From Luscinia megarhynchos (lineage: Eukaryota > Chordata > Aves > Passeriformes > Turdidae), in NCBI GenBank assembly GCA_034336665.1, contig JAPFBE010000002.1:83072905-83136904 (forward strand): a stretch of DNA of 64,000 nt. Reading direction: 5' to 3'. The notes beneath the pieces are model-generated. The model saw only the letters and a list, made by a program, of their open reading frames with translations. It did no database searches and was not told where the DNA came from. Numbering within the stretch: the first letter of the stretch is position 1; each line of letters starts with the position of its first letter. Shown here piece after piece: positions 29,423 through 41,200 of this stretch. The position numbers and the translations under genes are program-made.

Positions 29423-32400
29423 ACTTCAGTTGAAAACTAAGATGAAGTATTGTTGTTGGTCTTCAGCTGAAGCAAATGTTCAGACGTAGGAAAGGAAGCA
29501 TAGGAGATGTAAGGGAAGTAGCGTTGTCTTTGGCCAGACAAAGCATTTGCTGACAGGATAAGATGGGCAATTGAACTTAAAGTCGGAGATGAAAAGGAAA
29601 TGTTTTACACTAGGAAATTAGAAGGGTGGCATCAAGTGATCACTATGCATCTTCTATTAATAATCTGTTCTTTTAAATGTGAACAGGCTCACTTTTATGG
29701 TGACTGCATGTGCATTTTAATAGATTTAAATTATGTGAGGTTTAAACACATTTTCAAGTTACAATTAAATGAAAATTTAAACTAAGACTGACAGATTGCT
29801 AAGGCTAAGCCAGTTCCATGATTAAGGTTCAATTAAATTATATTTATCATGGGAGCAAATGAAGTATAAAATCACAAACAATGATAGTTTTTCAGTGGCT
29901 TACTTTGGTGGGAAGTGTAGTCTGAAGTATGACTTTGAGACTTTTATCTTTCATTCCCTCCTAAAGTAGAAATTAATTAGGGCTAAACAAGCATTGGCTG
30001 TAGGTTCAGAACCCCATCCTGAGTTTTTCGTGGACCAATGGTCCAGGAGCAATTTACTGTTTGTCATGCAAAGTATTATATATTTTATTTGGGTTTAACT
30101 AGCTAAGTTAGGGGGAAAGTTAAAATTTTATTAGTTGTTTAAGGAATTAACTGTTTTTGTTTTCTTCATGGAAGGCACTTCTGGTCCTTTGCACTTTCTC
30201 AACAGATCTGCTGAGACTGATCCTTTAAATATGGTTCTTTCTCTTTCCATGCACCTTTCTGTGTAAATCCCTAAATGTCAGAAGCTCTGCAATGAGTGAA
30301 GAAAATGCTGTACATGCCAGCTATTTCTCCATTTTATCCAGTGTACAATAACAAGTGAAACACGACAATTTTCTAGCTTGCCACAATATGATCTTCAGCG
30401 TTATGTAGGTGTGGCACTGGTGCTCTGTATTTTTGATACACTTCCTAAAATTCATTATTTGTTTGTTCTTCCTTTTTCCTACAGAAATATATATATATAA
30501 GGAATTATACTCTGTAATATCTTTTATAGATTTGATCTTAGTTTATAACCTGGGACATAAGTAGATTAACTTTGGACATTGAGCAGCTTGAATTTTTTGA
30601 TATCTTTAAAAAATATTCACAGAATATAAAAATCATTCTTTCAAAATGGCATTTCTCTCCTTTTTAAAAGAGTAATGTTTAGAAGGAAAAAATTAATTTT
30701 GGATCAATTACACTTAAAAAAAGCTCTATAATATATTCAGCTAGAAGATTCTAAAAAAGTGATGAGCTGATACATGACCTTCTTCTCTTTAAGAACATAT
30801 GAACACATTCAGGAAAGTGAAGCATGTTTCTAGTGCTAGTGTGTCCCTAATTATTGCAAAACCTAAACATTTGAATAGTTAAACACTCAAAGGATTAATT
30901 GTACAGGAGAATTCAGTTCCTGAATAAGAGACATCTCCAAAAGCATCCATTGGGAAGTACTTGGGAAGCATTGTTTTAAATGGGATTCTTTTCAGCTGTT
31001 AAGCTGATACACAGGAGATCTAAGAGTTGGTCTTCAAGCTGAAGATATTGAAGAAAATTCTTAAGTTCAGGACTGCTATTTTTTTTGTATTAGTCATGTA
31101 TGGCTAGATCACATCCCATGTGTCATCTGTGGGACGTTGATATTACAGAGGAATCAATAGAAGCTGATTAGCAGAGGTTTTCTTTGAGCACTTTGGCATG
31201 ACAGTGTGCCATTAATATCCAGAAGCATCCTTTGTTTTTATTTAGTTTCTTCACCTTCTTTCTTTCTAGAGAAAACTTGAGTCAATTTGCTTTTGAAGTT
31301 TCCAGACTCCAGTCACTAATATTGTTAGTTAATTAGTTGGTTATTATTGTTAATAATGTTGGATACTGGGGGAAAAGAGAGATCCTGCAGTTTTTAAGAT
31401 TAAATCTGAATTTATTTTGTCTTTTGGAAATGGCCCAAAATATTTTAGTTATATGCTACAAATCAAACACCTGATTTATCAAACTGTATCACTTTCATAG
31501 TAAAAACTTGTCAGATCCTGGTAAAAGGTTGTCTCTGATTCATGTTTCAATGAATTAATTTTCTGTGGGCCCTCAGAATTAGCTAGTGGATGCACATGCC
31601 CAACTAAACACAATAAAAATGTTTTACGTTGTTCCTCTTATTGTTATTTATTTTCATGTGGAAATGTCATGAAAATGGGTTAATATTTGCTAAGTGAGAG
31701 TTTTGTAGAATAATACAGTAAGTAGAGGACACAAAACAAAAAAACTCTGAGGAAGGAAAACATTATTTTTACTTGGGAAACAATCTTACTTTCCTATAAT
31801 ATTGTTAAAGGAAACTTTGAGTTTTAAACTCAGTATTCTTGTACAGTTGCTATATTATTTTGCTTTATCCTGACATAAATATTCTTTGTGTGGAAAATAG
31901 ACTTCTTTCATAGCACTAAATCAGTTAGGCTATGTCCTTAACACAGGGAACAGCTGTTAATGTTTCAGTATATTTAAAATATTTTCAGTGTATAGCCTTT
32001 AGTTGATGCATTGTCTTCTCTTGTTATTGTTTTTTGCATCATAGTCAGTTACCTTCATTGGCATCTACTGGTACAAAATGGATGAAGTGAAGCAAAATAC
32101 CCATCCCATAATTTTCCTCATTCATTGTTCTCATTGCTTTCCTGATTTTCTGACTCTGCAGAAATTCAGGTGCCTGTCTAAAGAAGAATGAACCACATCT
32201 CTGAGTAGTCCTTTCTTATCATGTATAATGTACCATAAATTGTATGTACCCCATGATAGTGAACTCTGCCCTCCAGAGACTGAAAAAAAAAGTCACTAGC
32301 TCAGGGTAAGTAACCAGTGGGGACTTACAAGTCCCTTGACATCCCTTCATCATAGCTCCTAAATATTGTCTTAGCAGTAGAGCTCTTAGGCAAATTAAAA

Positions 32401-33314
32401 CACAAGAGAGAAAGCACATAGGACTTCATGTAGAATTCAGGCAATGAAAAGGAGCTGCCAGAAGTAACCAAATCCCAGCATTTTGATATGTTGCTTGCTT
32501 AATTACATTTACATTGTTCGCTTTTGAAAATGGCATGCATCATCCTCTCTTTTTCAGAGCTTGTATTGCAGTCTGTGTGTGATAATCTAGTGTTTAACTA
32601 CACGTACTTGGGCTGCTAAGTAAGTTTTGTAAAGGTGATAACCTGCATATCATATGGCATCTTCAAAATCCTTTTGTATTATCTGGCCAGAATATTTAGT
32701 ATGAACCAAAGTAATAGCAGACAAGAAAGAAAAACAATTATACAGTATTCTTCATGTCAGAGTGGCCCAAATACTGAGTTTATGATTTGCAGCATTTGCC
32801 ACTGAAATGCAGGAATATTTTTCTTGATTTAAGTTTTTTTTAAATGCTCTGTAAGATGTTCAGTATCAGTATGCATGCTTTTAAGGCAGGAAGTAAGAAG
32901 CAAACATTTCAAGCCTTATTATTTGGGAAGGATTTTGATGCTCAGCATGTCTATTTACATCTATCACTGTAAAGTCAAGAGAATAAAGATTTATTTGGAA
33001 GGATATTGTGGATTGTTGAAATGTAACTACTCAATCAGTTAGACTTTTGATAACTCATATATACTTGGAGTCAAAGGTGCTGACATGTAACATGGCTATA
33101 TTTCTTTAGGTTTCTGTAAGAAAAGTGGGAATTTTTCTGAAATAATTTGATATGCCCCTTTTTAAAAATTATTTTTTCTTTTTCAGCATGGATAACTCTT
33201 GTTTTGGGAAATTTTAACATACAAATTTCTTTTTTATTTATCCCATGGTCAACTCACAGTTTAGAGAGTTCCTTAGAGTAGTTCCTTGGAATTTGAGATC
33301 TTTCCAGTTCTTGC
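29423..33314. other. Gene-free AT-rich DNA
   Basis: No gene is seen. A short (AT)n run lies at 30,487-30,499. A block at 32,558-32,619 has a strong acceptor and a GTAAGT donor but no useful coding frame (see findings). A weak hairpin with 9-bp arms lies at 29,814-29,854. Confidence 0.5.
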
Positions 33315-33382
33315 TTTACTGCAAATTTGTTTCTACCTGAGATGACACAATTTCTTAGCAGCAGAAACAAATTTGTGGTAAA
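33315..33382 (+). ncRNA. Pre-microRNA-like hairpin (candidate)
   Basis: The arms 33,315-33,334 and 33,363-33,382 pair over all 20 positions as RNA: 18 Watson-Crick pairs and two adjacent G-U wobbles. Inside lies a small asymmetric loop of 2 by 4 bases. Then come six more pairs (CTGAGA at 33,337-33,342 with TCTTAG at 33,353-33,358) and a terminal loop of 10 bases. The total of 68 nt and 26 stem pairs is the size and shape of an animal pre-microRNA. I do not recognise either arm as a known microRNA. The stem is AT-rich, and a tiny inverted-repeat transposon remnant would look similar. On the minus strand the two G-U pairs become mismatches (C opposite A), so the plus strand is favoured. Confidence 0.4.
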
Positions 33383-34544
33383 CTTGTTATCATCCTTTCA
33401 TAAGGAGAAGAAACTAGAACTTGAAACGCTAGCAGGAATTTTTTTGGTATTTCAGTTGCAACACAGTGACACTTAACTTTGAATTTGGACCTTAATTCAC
33501 ACTTCCCCAGAAAGCACTAGCATTTGGATTTGGGAGAAGGTTGTAATTCTTGCCTTGAATTTTTTTTTCCAGATTTGTACCCTTCCTTTATTCAAAGTTT
33601 GGTCCAAACTTAGGGTGTTATGTAAATTTTCTAATTAGAGGAGATTGTGAAGACCAGTTTCTCTTGGACAACAAGAAATACAGAAAGGCAACCGAAGAGA
33701 CTGAACACATTGTTATTCTAAACTGTCAGGTTGTTCATAGGTCTCTCTAATACTTCTCAGGTTCTAGTCTGCTGGTGATATAGTTTCAATAGATACACTA
33801 AGGAAAGTGCCAAGACCAGCTTTGACAGGGTTTTTTTTTTTTTTTCCCACTTTTCCCCCCCTCCTCCTCTTTCTCTTTTAATCCCTGTGGGGCTCTGTGA
33901 TTTTTCATAGCTGGACTAAAGTTGTGTCAACGGGAGACTTGCACCATAAAGACTGAAATGTTAAAGAAAGCTACAAGGAACAGCTTTGAGGCAAGGTTTC
34001 AAGCTTTGTCATCACGCTTGAAGAATTTTCTGTTTAATGTACTGTAATGCAGTATTCAATGGGGACAAGTTTAATTGAGTTTTACACAACCCAGTTGGGA
34101 GTAGCGCTGCAAGGTAGGTGATGTCTAGGTTTTTAATCTTCCACTCCAGAGAGGCTTGTTGACGAAGTGGTTCTTTCTCTTTGTAAGAAAAAAGGGAAGC
34201 ATGAGAAATGATACATCCGTGGATAAAACCAATTGGCAACCCCCAAAGGAATGAGGGCGATAAGGCGAATCCAGCACTTGTAAGAAATAAAAGAATCCAA
34301 CTGTTCATTTAAATGAGAAACAACACATGTGATTGAGGAGGCAGGGAGGCTGGGCACTGGAGTGGGGAGGAAGGGACTAATAAACAGAGTGGCTGGTGTT
34401 GGAGTTAGGCGTCCTGCAAAAACAAACCAGGGTTTGTTAGGCAGATTACCAAAGAGATAGTTAATGACATGTATTTTTTAAAGTGAAAGGAGACTCGAGC
34501 ATGTCCTATGTTGGAGAAGGGGGCTGAAGTGGCAGGAGGGAGGA
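33383..34544. other. Gene-free DNA with a polypyrimidine tract
   Basis: No gene is recognised. The stretch 33,831-33,879 is pyrimidine except for one A: first a T run, then C runs, then CT-rich. It may form triplex or other unusual structure, but no acceptor AG follows immediately. Confidence 0.5.
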
Positions 34545-34609
34545 AGCTGCTGTTAGGCAAAGCCCTACTTAAAGAATCACTATTCCTTCCCTGAGGCCTA
34601 ACAGCAGCT
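34545..34609 (+). repeat. Perfect 14-bp inverted repeat
   Basis: AGCTGCTGTTAGGC at 34,545-34,558 is repeated as its exact reverse complement at 34,596-34,609, with 37 bases between. As RNA or single-stranded DNA it would form a 14-bp GC-containing stem. The loop shows little further pairing, so it is less microRNA-like than the 33.3-kb hairpin. It could be a paired protein-binding site. Confidence 0.7.
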
Positions 34610-36275
34610 CTCTATCAAACAGCGTAAAAATAGCACTGGACCCTGTCAAAGAGAAAATAATACCTTCTGTGTAAGCCTCAGTGTATTAAACTGTAGTCCT
34701 GTTCAAGTTACTTCTCCTAGAACTTAAGCAGCCGAAAGGATAAAAGCATGCAGTCAATATACTGCCAAATCATCTCCCTGCTCTGGCTCTGCATGCCTGC
34801 TAAAGAAAAAAGTGTTTATCTCTCTCTAAAAGCAATGTCTGCCCTTCATGAAAAATTCTGCTCTTGCCAATCATGTATAATTATGTGTTAGAGCTTATTT
34901 TAATTTTCACCTACAAACCAATACTCTTCCACTTGTTTTCTCTTAAGATATTTGAGAGATTTGACCTGGTATGTTACTGAAACTATTTTCTTATTTTCTT
35001 GTTTTGTCCTTTAATGCTTTTTATTGGTGTTTTTGTTCAGAGAGGTTTTCCTCCTCTCCCCAGAGTCATTTGCTGGGGAAGATGCTCTGCTGTGCAGTGA
35101 GTGTTTTCAGGTTTTTTCTGCCATTTTACTGTCTCTCATTGTTGCCCCATCTGAATCAAGAGGACTTAACGTTTTTTAAAATGTACTGAGTACCAAGGTT
35201 GTCATGAGCTTAAACAAGCAGCAGTTGTGGAGTGCATTGCTGCCCAGTGAGGGGTTTGCACACCTTTTGGGAGGGCTGTGGGGCAGAAGGGCAGCCAGCC
35301 AGGCCAGGCTTGCACACACCTCACGGTGTGTAAGGGCTGCCTTGCTCCTCCCCAGGCCAGCTCCAGAACCAAGTTTAGCCTCACCCCTTTCTACAGACTC
35401 ACCAGCAGCCCCTTGTTTGGCCTTTGCTCCCACAGCCACCCCAGGGGAGGGAAGGCAGCCGTGGCTCCAGCCCAGCCTGCTTTAGGGAGGAGAGCTGGGG
35501 GTGGGTTTCAGAATGGTGCAGAAAGCATCGGTAACGAGCTATTGTGTGGGAGGGCTGAATTTCACACACAGAACATACAGCGAGAGAAACTGGAAATTGC
35601 ATCAGAATATGCAGAATTTGCACTGTGCTGCTTTCTGAGGTACCACCAGAATCCCTGTTAAATTTATAAATACAGCGCACATGCAAAGTGTAGAGCTGAG
35701 CAAATAATTCACAATGAATAATTTATCTGACAAATTTAGCCTTTTTTCTGCTCATGAAATATCCATGAACAGATCTGTGATTTGTAACTGCAACCTTTAC
35801 AGTGCATTAGCATAGGGATTTTTTTAAATTTAATTTCCTTGTGTAGTTTGGTGTAAAAAAGTAATTCCCTGTTATTATTCATACTAGCATTTTAAATAGT
35901 CCAAAAACAGTCTTTGAAGTTCAGCCATGGACTAAGGGAAGGGGCAAAGGAGATGGGTGTTTTTACCTTGCTGCTGCTGCTGTTTGTCCAGGAACACATT
36001 TTCTGTAGGCTATATTTACAAGGACACCTCACAGCAATTTTTATTTTTGCAGCCTCTATATTTGGTGCAGAAAAAAACAGAGCTGCCTCTTCTTTAATGG
36101 AAGAGAACAATCTGAGAAATAACATCCAATAATTCAAAAATTTCGGTTAAAAACTGAGATTGGAGGCCTTGGAAGGATGGGGCTGCACTCCCACACTTTG
36201 CTAAGAACAGTGCATATTTTGAAGGATTTATCATTGTTCTCTGCTGTAAGACATGGACTATATCCCTGTTATATC
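34610..36275. other. Gene-free DNA with a GC-rich patch
   Basis: The patch 35,190-35,500 is clearly GC-richer than its surroundings and gives overlapping frames of 60-127 codons on both strands. None resembles a known protein. The following stretch, 35,560-35,820, is non-repetitive and could be conserved non-coding DNA. This cannot be judged without alignment. Confidence 0.45.
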
Positions 36276-36330
36276 CTGAAAATGGCATCCTCTTGGATGG
36301 GCTGAAAATGGCATCTGCATGGCCTGAAAT
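36276..36330 (+). repeat. 26-bp tandem duplication
   Basis: CTGAAAATGGCATC occurs at 36,276-36,289 and again at 36,302-36,315, followed by a partial third copy, CTGAAAT. It is a small local duplication in gene-free DNA. Confidence 0.7.
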
Positions 36331-37564
36331 AATACTGAGAAATGAAACTCATATTTCATAAGGCTTTAGGAAGCTTTGTAGCCCCATTTTCAAAACAAAA
36401 TGTTTGCAGTTAAAGAAACATAAACTTTGGTTTTCTGACATAAATGGTTTGAAAATGGAGCATTTCTCTCCATCTTTCTATTCTAATGCTTTCTCTACAA
36501 ACAAACTCATCACTGTTTCCTGTGGATTAAATTGTGAGGAGTTTCACCAGTTTCACTTAAGTTATCAATTGAATCTTTTTGCAGCTTTGTTACAAATAGA
36601 GATAGGAATCTTTACTGTTGCTAACCTTAGGATTTCCTGAATTCCTACCGTGATTTCACCATTTCCCAAATATTTTTAGCATAGGCCAGATTTTTTCTTT
36701 ATGTATGTAAAATAAAACCTCTATATATAATCTCAGAGGTAATGCTTAAGCAATGGGCAGAAATACAAGAAAATTCAGTTGAGAAATTTTGATTAAGTGG
36801 GCCTACTGTAGCCCAAATAATGTATTTGTTCTTCATTTGACATATTTAAGGATAGTATATGGTTTGTGAGGCTCTCATGGATTTTATATATAGCTCTGCT
36901 CAGAAGAACAGCTTTAACAATACCTATCTGGTCAATAATCTCAATAATCTGCTTATTCTCTGCATGCAGAATTAAATCTGTACTCTTTGTTGGGGAAGAA
37001 GGTTTACACCCTCTTTTCTGATGGTGTGTCAGAAAAGAAAGAATCAGTTGGATTTTATCCACATGTTTTCTTCTCAGAACAATTTAATAAATTCTAAGTG
37101 GTTCTATATCAGTAGAAACTTACTGAGGGCATTGAATACCTTAGAGAGCTGCCATTAAAAAAAGACCAAATTTGGTCCTCAGAAGCACCATGCTCTGTGA
37201 TGAGTGATGCAGAAAGAACCCAGCTGGACTTTCAAAGCCAGGATGAGCTTACACAACTGCTACTTCTTATAAATGGATCCACTGCACACAGAAAGAAGAG
37301 GTGTCATGAAAAGTCCAGCATCTATTTATATATTTATAATAGGCCACGACCACACATGATAAAAATGAGTAGTTCACTAAATAATTTTTTGGTATTACAT
37401 AATAACAAAAAAGTCTTTAGGAAGATTTCAAAGCAAATCCCACAGCAGTCAGCTGAAAGAAGGAATTTTGGCATTTCTCCATGCTGCAGACATAAGACAG
37501 TTTCAGATATAAGAAAAATAGGCATAAGATACTCTTCTTGCCTTCTTTAGAAAGATGTTTCAAG
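36331..37564. other. Gene-free AT-rich DNA
   Basis: No gene, element or structure was recognised. Confidence 0.5.
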
Positions 37565-37596
37565 AAAAAAAACAAAACAAAACAAAAACAAAAAAT
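37565..37596 (+). repeat. A-rich (AAAAC)n tract
   Basis: A run of A with C about every five bases. It is a simple low-complexity repeat. It is followed at about 37,609 by TTCATAGAATCC, which recalls a CR1 terminus but is too short to call. Confidence 0.8.
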
Positions 37597-38189
37597 AAAT
37601 ATGAAGGATTCATAGAATCCCCCTAAAAGTTGGTGTAGGTATATTAGTTTATAATAAAAGTAGATACTGTATCAGGTTGTCTGGAATAATTCCAGATGTC
37701 CAGATCCATCCATTCTTGCATCCATCCAAATTCTTTGAAACATGGACATCTCTGAACAGATTTAGCCAAAGCCTGGTGAAGGGAAATCTAATTTGGCATG
37801 AGTGGAACTGGGTTTTAGCTCATAGGACAGACTATGTCGGGTCTCTAGATGTGATCCTGACTTCAAGCTTTCTCAGCATCCCATTTGTACATGGCATAGT
37901 TTTACAGCTGAGACTGGCATAAGATCATGGAACAAAGTATTTTCCAAGAGCCTTCATACTGGACATCTGTGACCTTCTCACAGAAGTAGAAATGTTTATT
38001 TGTCTTCTGAGGAAAATGAAGTAAAGCAGAGCATCACAGGACATCCTGATGCAGAAAACTGAAGCACTCTATAGAACTGTATCTTTCCTTCAATTGGACT
38101 CGGGTAGAGTATTTTGGTGAAGTACATATCTCCAGGCTTCATGCAGATGTCTAAACCAACAATTTACAAAGCTCTCAATCCCAAAGTTA
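37597..38189. other. Gene-free DNA
   Basis: No gene is seen. An 81-codon frame at 37,677-37,922 resembles no known protein. Confidence 0.45.
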
Positions 38190-38225
38190 GTTGTTTGTTT
38201 GTTTGTTTGTTTGTTTGTTTGTTTT
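38190..38225 (+). repeat. (GTTT)n microsatellite
   Basis: Eight uninterrupted GTTT units from 38,193, preceded by GTT. Read on the minus strand it gives a run of Lys-Gln-Thr-Asn, the only reason a longer frame passes through here. Confidence 0.95.
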
Positions 38226-41200
38226 AGTAATAGCGACTTGAGAAATTTTTTCTTTCTTTCACATGTAAATGGTTTGTACCCAGGGATGACAGACACAGCC
38301 ACACCTGAAAACACCTGGTTGGTCACTCCTTGAGGTGCTTGCTCTAAAAGGAGGCTGCCAGTACCATCCTGGTGGAAAGGAAAATACTGTTTCTGCACAC
38401 CATGCTGTGGGAAGGAGATTTTGGGGTTTACGACTTGCTGGAGATGGAGCAATTAGAAAAGTAAAAAAATGCAGGCACAACTAAAGAGAGAAGTCACAGA
38501 TGATCCTAGGGAGGAAAATAAGTTCTGTTCAAACCTTGTGCTAATGGGATGATCATGCAACTTAGTAATGGGAACTATTTCAAGTTATTTCAAGCCAGTG
38601 TTTCAATGGCAAATCACTGCATTTAAATTGATAACTCTTGAGAGCAGTACAAATTAGAGCTAAATACCTGTGCAGCTGCAGGAGTTTTGTTTGATTGTTT
38701 TTTCTTTCTAAAAGTTACAATAAAATAATATATTAAGATAATGTAATTAGGTAGGAATCTACAGAGCTTAAATGCAGTCAGTTTTACAAAGAAGTGTTGA
38801 AGCTGTTGTCAAAAAATGAAAACATCACCCAGAAGCATAGACTGAGGAGATGAAAACGTGCTGGGAAAGAATTAGAAGTGAGAATTCATCTTTCTTTCGC
38901 AGATGATAACATCAGCACACCTATTATTAATAACATAATATGTAATCATTAATATCTATAAATTTCCTATAAATATATAAGTATTTGTTCTATCTTACAT
39001 TGTAATTAATTTCTGATATTGTCTTGATGCAGCTGGAAACATGGTCTAAGAATAAACTCTCCAAATTTGTACTTTAAATATTAACTCTGAAGTCTAGTAA
39101 TAAGTTCATCTATGGACATTATTTATTATTTTACCTGGAATCAAGTGAAGTTCAGAAAATAAGCATAGTGATGTATTATGAGTAGAGAAAACTTTACAGG
39201 AAATTTTATTTTGTTATTAAAGAGTTAAGGGCAATTTGGAGTTGCTTTCTAGAAAACATTTTCTTTTTTTTTTCCCATCCAGTTTCTGAGTTTTACATTG
39301 AAATTGCAAAATGTTTTCATTTTCAGATCTTTTACTGCATTCCTAAAAATGGTGCCTTGAGCTTTCCCACTGCATATTTAGGTTTTGCCAAAAACTCTGG
39401 TTCACATCTGCTTTTGCCAAATTAAGACTTTCATTTCCATTTCACCAGAATTTAAGAAAAAGAGTTCAAGTGTGAGATCACTGAACAGTGACTTAGCCTT
39501 CTAAGTGATGGCTTAGTATTTTAAGAAAAGATTCAATTAATTCAGTTAATTTTGAATTATTTTTAAACGTTTTAATTTAATTTTTTAAATGTAGAATGGT
39601 AAGTTTTCTGATGAAATGGAGAGCTCTACATTGCTGGGGTACAGCCCGATTCTGTTATGAAAATGTGTTAAAATTGCTAAAGAATTGTAAGAAATTAATG
39701 ATTTCCATAAAATGAACAATAGAAAATAGGGACACGTTAATCAAACTAGTTTTCCTTCCTTTTGCAAAAGAAAAAAAAAAAAGAAAAGCAAGCATGCAAG
39801 CAAGGATCATACCTCTCTCTGATATTAAAATCTATGGGAATTTGATGAGATAAAAGAAATGTTAAATGAACATTCTTCCTCTAAACAGACATGTCTAGAA
39901 AGGCAATTTTAGTAGTACAGCAGTGTAGCATTTTGTTTTTTCTGCAATAAAGCCATCAGATCAATAAAAAATTATGTAGCAGATTATTATTACACTGTGC
40001 TCACTATAGCTCTAATCGTAAATAATACAGCAGTTATCCTGGTTATATTAATTATAATTAGAATGCAGATAATGCAGACGGTCTTTTATTACTAGAGCCA
40101 AATCAATTTTCCAGTGTTATTCAATGCAAGGTCACACAAAGTTGTTGAAGCTCTTAGACTTCTTATGAAATGACCTGCATATGTAAGAGAGGGTTTGGCT
40201 CAGCTGTGTAAGACACATTGACTGGGAAGTGCATTGAAATAATTACAGCCATGAACTCTTGCCTGTAATGGCAGAATTTCATTTTATAAAGTAAGCATAG
40301 CTGTAATCCAGGCTCCTTTATGGTGGGAAGCCTCATAAATCTTTCAGAGAAGACCAAGTCTTTCTCTTATTTGTAAAGCAGAAATCAAAATGAATTCATT
40401 TCAGTTGTTATTCTTTCCATCTGTACTGTTGTGTTAAACATACTGAATGTGTTCATGTTGTGTATCAATGCAGAAAAAAAATTAAATAAGAAAATACTTA
40501 ATGGAAACATTTAATTATTTTAACATAGACTGTTTTTAAGTTCACTCGTTTGGACTCTGGCTCTGCTGGATTGCTTAAAGCTTTTATCATCGTTTAGGAT
40601 TGCATTGGCTTAATGTATTTGTCTTCTATCTCTCATGGCTTCAGTTTAACTCAGAATCACAGAGGAACTGATATGCTTAAAATGTGCCTGTCTGTCCTGT
40701 AACTGATGAGCAGATTAGTAGGACACTGCCAGATAATCATCTCTGAGATGCATTGGATTCATATGCGTAAATGACACATGGCAGAGAGGGGGAAAGATCG
40801 AGGAAAGTGTCTTTCAGTTGTGTGCTTTTCTGCTTTCTTTAAGCATGTGTGCAGATGGCCATTAGATATGCTCTACGGTGGATTCTTGCAGTTTGGAATT
40901 TACTTTTCCTCTTTTTGTTCTGTGTGGTGTGGATCGAAGTGCTTCCACAGAAACAAAGCAGCCAATAGTAAACAGCGGAGGCTGCAAGTACGAGCTAGTT
41001 AGTGAGAGGCACAGTGCTAGGAACAATGTGAAGAATAAAGGGCTGGTTGCCATTGCTTGCTCACTTTGTTTTGCTTTGCTTTGTTACTCAATAGAACATA
41101 TGCTACAGAAAAAAAAAAATGAAATAGCTCTCCACTGAAGAAAAAAAAATGTGCATTTATTTCGAGAATTAGTGATACATAAATCCTTAATATTTGTCTC

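Noticed and set aside
37605..37640. TTCATAGAATCC, similar to a CR1 terminus
   Set aside because: Only about 12 bases match and the following sequence does not continue as CR1.
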